Assembly: GCA_009760855.2 (NCBI GenBank)
Contig: WPIO01000001.1
Location: 3,370,001 to 3,434,000, forward strand
Source of the DNA: Cristatella mucedo
Lineage: Eukaryota; Bryozoa; Phylactolaemata; Cristatellidae
DNA length: 64,000 nucleotides
Direction: 5' to 3'
Shown here: positions 12,453 to 23,500 of the stretch, piece after piece
Layout of the letters: each line of letters begins with the position of its first letter
How positions within the stretch are numbered: the first letter of the stretch is position 1
Position numbers and translations under genes: made by a program
Notes under the pieces: generated by a model
Databases searched by the model: none
Told to the model about the DNA's origin: nothing
Seen by the model: the letters and a program-made list of their open reading frames with translations, nothing else

Positions 12453-12606
12453 GGTTAGCTGATCAAACATCCTCATTTACATAGTGGTAGAAGAGCCTAA
12501 ACGGCTATGACCTTGCTCGAGGGCAATAGGATTGCCTGCTGTAGGACTCCACTCCACCTTCTTGGGTCTTGGAGAGCAAGTACCGCATCCCTGGGCTAAG
12601 ACTCTG
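12453..12606 (-). mobile_element. SINE3 copy (SINE1-related)
   Basis: On the - strand it ends GAGGATGTTTGATCAGCTAACC and contains GGCAATCCTATTGCCC, matching the SINE3 copy at 32339-32496 more closely than SINE1. A poly-G tract (C10 on the + strand, around 12612-12621) adjoins its head. Confidence 0.6.
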
Positions 12607-12895
12607 GGTCCGCCCCCCCCCCAGGAAGCCATCGTCAGGCCACACATAAAGAAGCTAGCATCAAAACATGAGAACTTCAATCAGTTTGGCCAGCCGTCTA
12701 TCGTTTGTATCAAGGACCGTCGAACGAGTGGTGAAAGAGCAACTAAATGCATAACTCAAGTTGTGACAAGTTGTAACAAGTAGTGAGTCCATCCATCCCT
12801 CGACTGCTTGTCGGTGTGATCTGTAAGCAAGCTGCAAAGCATGGTTCGCTCTATGCCCACCCAGGTTCAAGAGTTGCAGCCTATCTAGGGCTTTT

Positions 12896-12897
<2 letters not shown>

Positions 12898-12981
<84 letters not shown>
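12898..12981. repeat. (TA)n microsatellite
   Basis: Two TA arrays joined by a CACA interruption near 12934-12937. Long Ile/Tyr open frames on both strands across this block are artefacts of the repeat. Confidence 0.95.
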
Positions 12982-12983
<2 letters not shown>

Positions 12984-13528
12984 TAGTATTTATCATCGTG
13001 CTTGTGGAAGACGAAAAAAAGACAGATTGGGTCCCAGCACTCTGCTGCTGCTGCTTTGTATCGGCTTCCTTAAGCCCTCCTTTCCTGCACGGGACAGAGC
13101 TTTAGCTCGGCCTATGTTCCGCCGCACATGCGCTCCGGCTAAGCTGTGAGCTCTGTCTGAACTGCAGCAAGACTGTGCCATTTTATGCAGGCAAAGCTAA
13201 GCTCTGGCAATTACCGACAAGTGGCAGTGGCAGGAGTGAAGTGTTCACCAACCTAGCCACTTCACTCACAAACGAGGCAGTGGTAATTAAAACAGGGCTG
13301 GTCATGCATAGAATACAATAGAATGGACAAGTGGGATACTTGGATTCTGTAGGCTTATTTTGATTGCGGTTTTTTAATTTCAGCTTTGCTGCCGAGCCGA
13401 TTGTATACTCGCTGGCTCTCTGCCACACTAAATAACAGCAGGCACGATTTTCAGACACGGCTGCATCGCTTATTGTAGCAGTTTTCATCTCTGCCACTGC
13501 TGTTGTCCGTATTGCATGCATAAAAATC
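12982..13528. other. Unannotated intergenic DNA
   Basis: Holds a short CTG run near 13041-13053; otherwise no gene or repeat recognised. Confidence 0.45.
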
Positions 13529-13680
13529 TAATTCATTTGTATAGTGCCCTAAAAGATCTTAATCTCTATTCAGGCACTCACGTATGCTAAGGGACTCGAG
13601 CCTGCGTCCTCGGTCATCAAATACATTCACCTTGACCTTGTTCGAGGCGAGCACCTTGATCGCAGGGCTGAAACCAGCCG
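13529..13680 (-). mobile_element. SINE2 copy
   Basis: - strand order: CTGGTTTCAGCCCTGCGATC, AAGGTGCTCGCC, a CTCGAGTCCC B-box-like site, GTGAGTGCCTGAATAGAGAT, TAAGATCTTTTAGGGCACTATACAAATGAATTAG. It has an extra insert of about 20 bases (TCAAGGTGAATGTATTTGAT region) also present in the copy at 53369, so it marks a subfamily. Confidence 0.8.
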
Positions 13681-13749
13681 AGTAGGCCGTGAGAATCCTT
13701 GTATGTCTAGTCTGCCTGCTTACCTCAAGGATCGGTCTCTTGGGGACAT

Positions 13750-16560
13750 GGTAACGTGCCACTGCCTGCTCTCCGACTGTCTGTGCTCCCTCTAAATAGG
13801 CATGCGAGGTGGTTTAAGGGCAGCATTAGTGTGGAAGTGGAGCCAATTACAGGAGGCATCTGGGTTGGTTTTAAAACCGGCATGTATTCAGTTAGTGACC
13901 GTGCTTCGGCTGCCTTGCGGTGTGGCATGCATCTCTCTCTTGATCACGCAGTCGGCAGAGGCGCTGGCCGCTACTCACTGCTCGAGCATGCGTGCACTCG
14001 TCACTCTGCCGCACTCGAGCCGCACGACACAACTGAAGCAGCCGCCAGTCACCCAAATCATTGCGGTCATTACCGCGATCTGCACATATCAAACCGTCCT
14101 TCTCGCTTCACCAGTAATGTAGCCGCCGCGCCTGTCCTGAATGTGGTGGTTCACCAGCGAGATGTGGGCCACCCATAGTTTGTGAAGTTCTCCGGTTTTT
14201 TTTGGGGGGATCTACAAAGTACTCCGTGAGTTTGCACTGAGCATTTCAATCGCCCGGAACAAGAGTGTAGGATGGGAGCTCAAGCCGCCCACGCTGGTCT
14301 GTTTGAATAGGCCGCGGGCTCGGAAGCCTCGACCAAAACTGCAGCCATTCAAGCCCTCCTCCCCCCACCCTGCCGACGAGAAACGCTTCCTGTAGCAGCT
14401 CTCCCCATCCTCGGAGCCCGGTTGACCCGTCTTGGTGGCTTCGAGACTTTTGGGTAGGTGCCAGCCAACTTCCAGGAAGAGGCTGACTAAGTAAGCTCGT
14501 CAGGAGGCACGACCGACCGGCCGGCCAGTGTCCGCTTGGCTGGCGGCAGAGAACAAGCTGCCCTGAGCAGCTCTCACTCCTTGGCTTGCACAGTCTTGAG
14601 TCGGTTTTCCGAGGAAGCCGTCATTTTTTTTAAGGGGAAATAATATTTTTAGATGCCTTAAAGATGTCGAGGTCTAAATAGACAAGACCAGCCCAGCAAA
14701 GCATTTTCCCTGCACTGCTCCAGGCTCCCCGAATGAAAGTGCGAATTTCTTTTTATCACGTGGCTCTAAAGTGGTCGCCTCGCCGATGATTCAGGCTCTC
14801 CCAAAAATGCTGTGCACTATATTTTTGATTTCTACAGAGAAACCGGAGAGCCCTCTTTTATGAGCATGCCCTCTTGCTCGCAGTTGAGCTGCAGCTTCTC
14901 AAGAGCCACGCCATGTTCTCAAGAGCCACGCCATGTTAGTACTACATTAGACAGGTGGTCTGTCTGGCTGTTATTCATACGCGAGTTGGTCCTTGGGCAT
15001 TGGCCGAGGATGCGTGTGCTATCCAAATCATGTAGCGGTGAAGCATACCTACATGTAAGTATATCTATACACGCACAGGTGTTAGAATTGAGATATATCA
15101 TGTTAGCTCACCCAATCCGGTCTTCAGGGGAGGTGGGAGTGAGAGCATGTGTGCAATGTTTGTACTTGTTATCAAGTGGCTGCATGGTGCAATGTTTATA
15201 AACACTGGTCATTGTCTGGCGGCCATTATTTGGCAGCTCCCACACCCTCAGCCTCGCCCAGCAGCCGGCTGTCATAAAAATCTACTAGCCCGAGCTTCGA
15301 TGCCACGTGTATTTACTATTCGCTAAACCGACCTTAAGATTTCCCAAAAACTATCGCATTTGTCCTTATGCTTAGCATCACCCGATCCTGAAGGCAGCCA
15401 GCACCAAGTGTAAGTGGGGCAGAGACACAGCCGTCCACAAGTGTCCACTGTCGAACTATCCCTGTGGCATAACATGGTGGTCTGCTCCGGAAACCTGTGC
15501 CTTCTGAACGTGACCCGTGCCGAGCAATATCGGAGATCCAATTGCAGCCCCTTCCTCGAAGTGCGGCTTCTTACATAGCAATGCAGCATGGCTTGTGAGC
15601 CGTTGCCTGTGATGTGCGCGCAGGTGATGGGGCCGCCGCACGTCGATGGCCGCCAGCAGGTGTGAGGTCAGCTGCTGTACTGACTGTCTTGTGGCCGACA
15701 GCCACTCGTGGTAGCTTCACGGTGCATGACAACGAGCCAACTATGCCTTTGGCCGAGTCAGGAATGTGTGTGCCATGCGCCTGCATTGCCAGGGTGTGCG
15801 ATGGCCACTGCCTGCCTGCCTGCATCATCGTCGGTCAGCCACTCTCCGGCTGGCGACCTCGGTGGCAGCAGCGGTCGGTCTACAAGCATGCACGACCGCA
15901 TCACCGAACGTGCGATCAGCGGTGCCGCGCACGTGTCCTTGTAGGCGCCATGATGCGCCGGTAACTGGAGCAGAGAGCCGCGGAGCGGGTCCGAGACCTG
16001 TGCTATTCTTGAGTGGCGCTCGAGAGACACATTGTACAGCACGCTGGTCGGCCTACATCGGAAGACTGGCGAGATGACGTTCGCAAGCTCCTAGTCTCAT
16101 CGACTCTCGGCGATGGGTAGGCATGCATGGCGCACTGCGGCGGCGGCTTCGCAATCGATGCGCACTCGCGCAGCAGTGGCATTTGGCGGGAGGGCGAGCA
16201 AGCGTCACTTATGCCGCCTCCTGTGGCCTCGAGGCGCTCCATCGTCGAGATCACCGCTGCATCCCAGAGCTCGCGGAGGCCTGCTCAGCTGTCACCGTCG
16301 AATGAGAGAGTGACTCGAGAAGGTCTAGACGACTCGCCGAATCGTCGGCCGGATTCACACAGTGCTGAGGGTGGATGTTACAGCGCCAGAGCGAAGGAAG
16401 GGGGTGCCTTTCGGTGTCGATCGAGGAGTGGAAATGTTTCAAGGTCCGACACCATGGGCATTCTTGCCAGATAAAAGGCATCTCGGGTTTGATTCCCGAG
16501 CGTGGCAACACCCCACCCCACCCACCGCCACCGAAGCCTCCTCGTCAGGATAAGGGTGAA
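13750..16560. other. GC-rich block with overlapping open frames
   Basis: This block is visibly richer in G+C and in CG dinucleotides than its flanks. It holds overlapping open frames of 80-140 codons on both strands (for example 13756-14178 +, 15614-15964 +, 16378-16785 -). None shows a domain I recognise, and they overlap each other in conflicting frames. It could be a CpG-rich regulatory region or promoter, possibly for the gene that begins near 20 kb, or unrecognised exons. I cannot decide. It includes a perfect 20-bp tandem duplication at 14896-14935. Confidence 0.35.
15484..15520 (+). repeat. Dispersed 35-bp repeat, copy 1
   Basis: Core CTGTGCCTTCTGAAC is embedded in about 35 bases (from GCTCCGGA to TGACCC-TGC) that recur at 16710-16746 with a few mismatches. 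Family unknown. Confidence 0.6.
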
Positions 16561-16709
16561 GTCGGGTGCAGCTGTTAGGTTGCTGGAACACACTGCTGCC
16601 TGGCCAGGTGCAGACCTCTGCAACCCGAAGGCGATTGTGCTTACCTGCATGCTAAAATATCCGGGCTGCGCCAGAGTACAGAGTTTATGCTCCATGTAGC
16701 TACGTGTGC

Positions 16710-16746
16710 GCTCCGGACATCTGTGCCTTCTGAACTTGACCCATGC
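16710..16746 (+). repeat. Dispersed 35-bp repeat, copy 2
   Basis: Second copy of the sequence at 15484-15520, same orientation, about 1.2 kb apart. Flanks outside the core do not align clearly. Confidence 0.6.
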
Positions 16747-17091
16747 TTCAATGGAGCTTGCCCTTGACCCATGCACCTGACCCATCCCGGCAGCTCACAG
16801 TGCTGGCAGCTCACACTCTCACAGAGCTGGCTGCTCACACCTGTAGACTACGTCTGTCCTTTCTCCCTCCCTCCCCCAGCCAGCTAGCATCGTGTTCGGG
16901 CCAGTTGCATCCCTTTGCCCTAAGCAAGCTTGGACCTTTCACATGGCCGAGCTAGCAATTCAGGCTGAAACTAAGCCCTTTTCTTTCTGTAGTTTGATAG
17001 TCTCCAAACTGCAGGCACGCAACCCTCACACAGAACACCGAAGCGGGCTCAAAGAGACGTTAATTCACACGGACGCTGCAGCGGGCCAGGT

Positions 17092-17262
17092 GAGCCGTGA
17101 TGGCACACTAGGTAAGGCGTTTGCTTTCACGACCTTGGTCCCAAGGTCGTGGGTTCGATTCCTGCGGTGGGCGATCCTTTATCGCCACTGCAAGCGGTGG
17201 TGATAGCCGTAAAGGCTCTTCTGTCGCTCTACAAAAAGAGGCTCTTAAATCAGCTAGGATTT
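17092..17262 (+). mobile_element. SINE1 copy (complete, clean)
   Basis: A near-consensus copy: GAGCCGTGATGGCACACTAG (head), GGTAAGGCGTTTGC, the hairpin CACGACCTTGG/CCAAGGTCGTG, B box GGGTTCGATTCC, GCGATCCTTTATCGCC, GGTGGTGATAGCCG, CTCTACAAAAAGAGGCTCTT, AAATCAGCTAGGATTT. The hairpin has changes in both arms relative to the 18826 copy, so pairing is kept. Confidence 0.9.
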
Positions 17263-18490
17263 GTGTATTTACCAGACTGCCCTGCCCGGCATCATCATCG
17301 TAACTGCCTGGTCTCTCCAGCCCACCCGAAGCACCATAATCTCTGCTGGGCCATAAATAACTCTAGGCCATAAACTGGCCGTTGTGGGAATAACAGTTGA
17401 CACAATGAATGCCATTGACCCATAAACCACGAATTAGCCACGTCCCCCTGATCTCAAGATCACAAATCAATTGGGCAACAACAAAGCATGACATCACATC
17501 ATTGGAAGTAAAACGAAGCACCAAAATTAAGTAGGTAAGCAGTAAGCACAACACGACATCGCAATAACAGTACACCTTCCATGCTCGAGAGATCTAATGA
17601 TGGTCAGTCTGTGGGGAGGGGTGGGTGTAGGGTTTGCCGATCTTGGGATCGGGGTTAGAGTAATTCGTAATTGGGTAGTTTAAAGTCCATATTCCTCGTA
17701 AGTTCTAATGAATAACATTATGTAATAATCCATAACATAATAGCTTGTTATTTTGTGATAATCTATCTCAAAATTTGTGCAATAATATCAAGCATTTTGC
17801 AATTGTGCCGGACTCACTGACTAACAAACCTAGCTTTTAAGGTTTGATTTAATCGCAGTGATTATCTTAATTAAAATATTACATGTAAACCCGGAAGAAG
17901 CTTACAGCTTTGCCGATTGCTTCATAGCACCTGCTCAAACGTTGGTCCATGTGTATCAGCACCTTAATTGGTGAGCCCGGCTGCGTTAGTCAATGGAGTG
18001 ACAACAAGATAATAGACTCTCAAGATTTAGCGTAATGGCTGTGAAAAACTTCCTCTTACACTTGGCAAGCAGGTGATGGTAGTGGTTTGTAGTTACTAGA
18101 AAATCTATTAAAATGTCTCTTGTAACTATTGGGTGCATCATGACTGCTGTTGTGCAGTGTATAGACCTAGTTGGCTATCGGCTGGCCAACGGGGTTACAG
18201 GCATTCCCTTCCTGGACATCCCCCCCCTGACATTTCTCCCCTTGGATAGGGTATTTCTTCACCTCCCGTTTGGAAATGCCATGCTATAAACTGTCTTGTT
18301 TACATATCTTGTAAAAATATTATATATTATATAACATATTCCTACATTATAGTCATTAGAAATGCGGTCGCTGCTGCCTTGCTTTTCGGCAGACCACCAA
18401 GTGCAAGGCCAAAGCTCTGCCGATGTCGGGAGGGGCGTCGGCGGCTTGTACTGAGTTGATTTTGTTTCAATAGAGTGTGGACTTCATTTG

Positions 18491-18493
<3 letters not shown>
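17263..18493. other. Unannotated intergenic DNA with C-tract
   Basis: No gene recognised. Around 18218-18250 lies GGACATCCCCCCCCTGACAT followed by TTCTCCCCTTGG, which is close to the reverse complement of the G-rich tract at 18560-18662. Confidence 0.5.

Positions 18494-18530
<37 letters not shown>
18494..18530. repeat. (TA)n microsatellite
   Basis: About 36 bases of pure TA. Confidence 0.95.
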
Positions 18531-18531
<1 letters not shown>

Positions 18532-18559
18532 GTATTTTTATTTATACATTCATCAACAT

Positions 18560-18662
18560 AAGGGGAAATGTCCTACTGGGGGAAATGTCAGGGGGAATGT
18601 CCTAGGGTCTACCAAGGGGGTTAACGTTGGGAGAAACGTCAGGGGGGGGGGGAGAAATGTCC
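18560..18662 (+). repeat. G-rich tract with GGGRAATGTC units
   Basis: Imperfect repeats of GGGGAAATGTCCTA, GGGGGAAATGTCA, GGGGGAATGTCCTA and a run of about 12 G then AGAAATGTCCTA. At least four G runs of 3 or more lie within 50 bases, so a G-quadruplex is possible. A C-rich partner lies about 350 bases upstream. Confidence 0.7.
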
Positions 18663-18825
18663 TACAACTGGCCACCGTAGTCCCTCTCTTTCCATATCGG
18701 CTTCCGGCAACAGTCAACCCATATTTGCTACTTTCATGGAGGGCTGCTGTTGGCTAGAATTCTTACTGATAGCGTGAATTTCAAAGGCTTTCTTTCCTGG
18801 TTACCATATGCACCACGATATCGCC

Positions 18826-18981
18826 CGCACTAGGTAAGGCGGTTGCTTTTCACGACCTCGGTCCCGAGGTCGTGGGATTGAATCCTGCCGTGGACGACCC
18901 TTTATTGCCACTGCAAGCGGTGGTGATAGCCGTAAAGGCTCTTCTGTCTCTATGCAAAAGAGGCTGTTAAATCAGCTAGGA
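18826..18981 (+). mobile_element. SINE1 copy
   Basis: CGCACTAGGTAAGGCGGTTG, the perfect 11-bp hairpin CACGACCTCGG/CCGAGGTCGTG, a mutated B box (GGGATTGAATCC), GGTGGTGATAGCCGTAAAGG, GAGGCTGTTAAATCAGCTAG. The first about 15 bases of the head are missing. Confidence 0.85.
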
Positions 18982-19284
18982 TTTTTTTTAAATATTTATG
19001 TAAGTGTATACAGACATGCAGAAAGCTTTGTGCTGCGTTATTGGAAGCTGCACATCTCCCTACCCGCTATGCTAGGCCTGTAGGTTAGAAAAGTTATTTT
19101 AAGTTTTCAAGCACGTCCCGTTGTGCCATACACTGACATGCATACCATGTTTTGCCATGTTCGTGTGTGAATGCTGAGGTGGGCCGAAGAGGCTCCGAAT
19201 TATGACCATACACGTGGCTCATGCATAACAGCTCTCGTGGCCGGGAGGCAGGTATGGAACTGCTTCCATGCATGTCCAATGATC

Positions 19285-19440
19285 TCTGTTGGTAACTCCA
19301 CATATCCACGAAGACAAAGTGGCTGCTGTGCTGGAAAATTTTCCTTAGTGCACTCATAGCCTAGGCGGCTTTTGGTGCATATGCTGTGACCAACAGACTT
19401 CATCTCACAAAACAAATTGAAAGTGAGAAGCATAGCTGAG
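19285..19440 (-). mobile_element. LINE-B 3' end, first part
   Basis: On the - strand it matches the 3' end of the full LINE-B at 28838-32330: CTTTGTTTTGTGAGATGAAG, TCTGTTGGTCACAGCATATG, GAGTGCACTAAGG and GGAGTTACCAACAGAGATCA. The element continues at 19622-19720 on the other side of a LINE-A insertion. Confidence 0.75.
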
Positions 19441-19621
19441 TCAAGAGGACAGTCGTGTAATAATAATAGTAATAATAACGCACTCGATAAAGCACCCTCA
19501 GAGAACTCAATCTCTCTCTCTCTCTCTCTCTCTTTCTCTAGGCGCTTTACATTTGCTGCAAAGGAGACTCAATCGAATGGTTAGTAATAGCATGCTCAAT
19601 AAACAACAAAAATAAATGAAT
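19441..19621 (-). mobile_element. LINE-A 3' end nested in LINE-B
   Basis: - strand 3' end: ATGTAAAGCGCCTAGAGAAA, a (GA)n expansion, ATTGAGTTCTCTGAGGGTGC, TTTATCGAGTGCGTTATTAT. It sits between two parts of a LINE-B copy that would otherwise be contiguous, so it inserted later. The AGAGAGATTAAG hairpin arm has grown into a (CT)12-like run on the + strand (19509-19533). Confidence 0.75.
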
Positions 19622-19720
19622 TGCATGGAATTCATAGAAATAGCAGCCCAGGACGGTTGGAGAAGCTGTGCTTGGGTAGGCAGCAGGAGAAAAGATGTCA
19701 TTGCTAAAGAATTGTTTATG
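19622..19720 (-). mobile_element. LINE-B 3' end, second part
   Basis: Reads through TTCATAGAAATAGCAGCCCA and GGACGGTTGGAGAAG on the + strand, matching 29035-29120 of the full LINE-B copy (CATAGAAGTAGCAGTTCAGG, GACCGCTGAAAAAG). Confidence 0.65.
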
Positions 19721-19871
19721 TTAACCCTACTACTTTGGGTCCACAGCGCAAAATCGTCATGCTAGCAGTCTTAAAAAGCAGGAACTACTGTAAGATGTCC
19801 CTAGAGTGCGTATTGAGGGTAGACCAAGCCCTGGCAGGCTTTATGGGTCAGAGTAAGAATATTGTCGTATT

Positions 19872-20010
19872 TAATTCATTTCTTGTTGTATAGTGCCCTT
19901 TGAGAACCTAATCTCAATCGCTATCCAGAGGCTTTACATATGCGCAGAGCTCGAGCCCTCGACCTCGATCATTAGAGGCAAGCACGATACGGCCAGACCA
20001 AACTAGGATG
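19872..20010 (-). mobile_element. SINE2 copy
   Basis: - strand: CCTAGTTTGGTCTGGCCGTA, GTGCTTGCC, a GAGGGCTCGAGCTC B-box-like site, CATATGTAAAGCCTCTGGAT, GAGATTAGGTTCTCAAAGGG, CACTATACAACAAGAAATGA. The head is well preserved, the tail diverged. Confidence 0.7.
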
Positions 20011-20443
20011 GCTAATCTCTTGCTTACCTCGAGCTATCACAGCTCACTTAAAAAATGAGACACGACTGAGTTCATTGGATTTAAAAACCAGCCTCACGAC
20101 CCAATTCACGGCCCACTGCGTGTCCTCCTAGTTTTGAGGCCTTAAAAAAGTTCTCTTCTGTATTCAAAGTGTAGGGAGACCAGTGCCATTTTGACGAGCT
20201 TCATTTTGACATAGGCCGACAGCGCGTATTTGTCGTCTGGTAGCCGACCGACAATGTCCGGCAGGAGAATAGCAACGAGCTCTGCTGCCCTACGCCACTT
20301 GGCCCTACGCACGACTTGCGGAAGAGTGGATCGCTTGCTGGCAGCGGACGCCAGCGTGAGCTTCTTTGCAGCCACTGTACTGTCGAGTGCTCTTCCACGC
20401 TGGGCACTCGCTCACGCCACCTTGCCCACGTGTCCTCTTGCAG

Positions 20444-20529
20444 ACGCTCTTCAAGACGAGCTGGCACTGCTGAAGCATGAGCTTGATAATGCACACGAAC
20501 GCGAAGCCATCGTCGCTCGCTACGACAAG
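20444..20529 (+). CDS. USP6NL: USP6NL-like exon 1 traced
   Basis: Encodes the coiled N-terminal segment ending in [11 protein letters not shown], which matches the ERAEIVAKYDR-type start of RN-tre proteins. Acceptor CTCTTGCAG, donor AAG/GTATCG. Entry phase 1 (one base from an earlier exon), exit phase 0. Confidence 0.8.
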
Positions 20530-23500
20530 GTATCGGAGCATCGTGCATTCCTCTCTAGGCCCTGCTGGGGCACGCACACTCCCCCGAGTTGGCTGCGTTT
20601 GGCTGCTTTTCCTTTGCTGGCCCTGGATGTGGTAAGCATGGCCGAGGGAGGGCAACCTTGCTGCTTGGATTGATTTGGTGATATGGAGGGGGGGACTTGT
20701 TAGGTTGGGGAGTGATTGGTTTTCTCGTGCCCTCTAATGCCCTGTTGGGCATGCCTAGCTTCCGAGCTATTGTGCTGAGAGACAGGGAGTGCTGCATCAT
20801 TTTGTTCTTCCGCTGCCAGGGACGAGATGGCCCCGTTGATCCTTGGGAGAATCCTCAGTTTGAGGTCTACCACACCAAAGACCGCTACGGATTCATCCAG
20901 TAAGTCGCGAGCAATCGCTTGCCGCTCTACCGTGCTGGGATATGTGCTTGTTCGGCGGAGGCCTGTTTGCTGTGCCAATATTGCTACTGTCAGCAATGGC
21001 GCAGTACATTCGTGCACCGTGTTTACGGTCGCAGAGAGCAGTCGTGCTCGACGTTAGAGTCGTTGTTTCATAGTTTGACCAGCAGTGATTGCAGGCTGTT
21101 CAAGCAAGTCTGAGCCACTTTGCCTCACTTGCGTGCTGCTCGATAGGATTGTCATCGGGAGCAAGGTGATTGGGTTTGTGGGAGCACTAACCGACGACTG
21201 ACCGATAATCAGGGAAACTGACCAAGTTTCTCCAGGTCCCGGGGCTGTGAGAAGTTGGCTGAGTGTCCAGACTGGTCATAAGGCCAGCAAAGTAAAGTGA
21301 GCAAAGGTCGGCTGGTTCAACTCGTGTCGGTGCATGCGTGAGCGTGGAGCCGCCCAAAGCTTGAGACGGGCCGAAGTTGCCTGGTGTAGAGGCGGCCCTT
21401 GGCCACGAATTGGTGTGAGCGTAGGTGTGCACGCTCATGCTTGCACTTGACGTCAGCAGTCATCCACAGCTGTTTGCAGCATGAGCCGAGACCTTCCGGG
21501 CTACGGACAGCTGCAATGCAGTTAAAACAGGACCTGCCTGTCGCATGGTGAACACATTGCGAGATCACGGGTTAACTCAAGTCCGAGGCAGTGCAAGTGT
21601 TTCTGCTTTTTCTTTTTTTTTTACGTAAGGACCAGTCGCATTTGATTGCAGCCAGTGAATTCAATTATATATTTCAACCTTTACTCAACCAGGGTGAATG
21701 AGGCGCTTGAGGTCTGGTAGGTTCTACCCTTGGTAGGCTTGCCCGTGGATTCGTTTGGCAGTAGGTTTTTTATGCCAAGGAAACTTCCATCCGGCAGTAA
21801 TAAGTGTTTTGTTAGCCATGCATTCTTATGTTTGCCCGACGCTGCAGTCACAAATCTGTGTCGATGTTGCCTCAAGGGTTGGGGGCTGCAGTTTTGGAGC
21901 CCCTCTCCGACCTCATCCAACAAGGGTTGCTGAAGCAGATATATTGGTCCAAGGTGGCCGACGTGATCTGTGGCTGCAACAACTGGATTTATTCTCTTAG
22001 TCGACTTGCTCGACCATATCACGATTTCATAAACGGCAAGGGTCTAGCGATGGCAGTCCGCCTGGCGCGTGCCTGCAACTAAAGCTCGCAGAACTTCAGG
22101 ATCTTTGTGTTTTAATGTTTATACACTTGGCACGCCGAAGTTTTCATGAGACTTGTGATTTGCTGTTGTCGGTGTGTCTCGTGATCTGTTAAGTTTTCTT
22201 TTTATAGTAACACGCGACTACCTGAGAGTGACCAGCGTGAGAAGGACAACATTAAGCTGGAGCTGCAGCGCATTGACAAATGGCTGAAAATGATCGCCAA
22301 CTGGCCGTTGAGGGAAAGAGAACCGGCAAAGGTGTGCCACCCTCCCTCTCTCCATTAGGCAGACGTCGGTGGCGATTGAGGCCGTGATTTCAGCTGTAAA
22401 CAAAACCGTGCCGAGCAAGCTGCAGAACTAGCAGTTCTGCAGCTTTGGCAGATGTAATTAATTTTGGCTTCCACGAGCACTAACTAGTTTAACTTCCTGC
22501 TTGCTCCTGACTGTGTACTGCTGTAGCTGCAACCGTTTTGGAATATTTTTTACCTCCGATAGGTCGAAAGGATTTTGCAAGGGATGACAGAATAGCGCCA
22601 AGCCTCACGTTTTCTTGCTGCTTTCGCGCAGATGCTACCACTGCAATACTGGCAGTGTGTGAATATTTTTTACTGTTTAGAGCCACCAGGAAAGTACTGG
22701 TCTTCCACTTCCGGTGTCAACGATCGGCATCTCGCCTACCTCAGCTTTTGCTCATCCTTGCTCTGACAATCCCAAGAATGAGTGGCTTGCATCCGAACTG
22801 CGGAGCATTCGCCAGATCCCAGGGCATTCTGAGCTTTTCTGACTCCTTCACTGTGATGACCACCCTAGAAGTACTAAATCTTTTTCTTTGTACTTTCTAT
22901 ATGCTTTAATGGAAGCATCAATGTCACTTGGTTAGTGATAACCTGCACAGTTTTGCAGCGCCCAAGTAAAAACTCACTTGTATGAAGCAAATGCTGCGAA
23001 GGACAGGTGAGGTTTTAATCTGTTTTACATGTTACAAGTAGGGGAGCGTCGTGATGTCAGTCAGTAGCATACTCCAGGCTTCGGGAGCTCTGGAACATTG
23101 AAACGCTGAAATTAATCATTGATTTCATGGTCTGCTAAGGCTAGAGGCCGTTTTGGGGTACAGCTAAACGATCCGATTAAGAGGAATAGAGGGTGTGCCG
23201 GGAAGATTCATGAACTATGCATTAACAAAAGAAAAGCACCCCGTAGCCGCCGCGGCGGACAGAACCGCCTGTTCAGACGCCCGCCGCTCGTTGGGCGGGA
23301 ACTGCGAGCTGAGTACCCGCTCGTTTGATATTCCTAGCATTGTCTCGAACCGCTCAGCACACTCCCCCACATGCGTCACTGTAAATCTCTCTAACTTAGT
23401 GGTCATCAGGCCTGTTGTAACTCCATCGGCCAGACTTAACGCTTGCCTTTGGAATCCTCGTTCAATGTGCAATAAACCTCTGGTAATAACCGACCTCATT

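Noticed and set aside
12661-12996. Long Ile/Tyr open frames over (TA)n
   Set aside because: They are produced by the microsatellite and exist on both strands.
16430-16515. Possible tRNA gene (TCGGG-TTTGATT-CCCGA arm)
   Set aside because: A T-arm and B-box-like sequence are present, but I could not pair an acceptor stem or find a D-arm at the right distance. At best a tRNA-derived fragment.
17092-17180. tRNA gene reading of the SINE1 head
   Set aside because: The B box is good, but the anticodon stem is 11 bp, no acceptor stem closes, and at least six other dispersed copies share the non-tRNA body.
20230-20443. N-terminal extension of the USP6NL-like first exon (ATG at 20254)
   Set aside because: The frame is open, but the residues do not resemble any RN-tre N terminus and a good acceptor (CTCTTGCAG) lies exactly where conservation begins. 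Kept only as an alternative.
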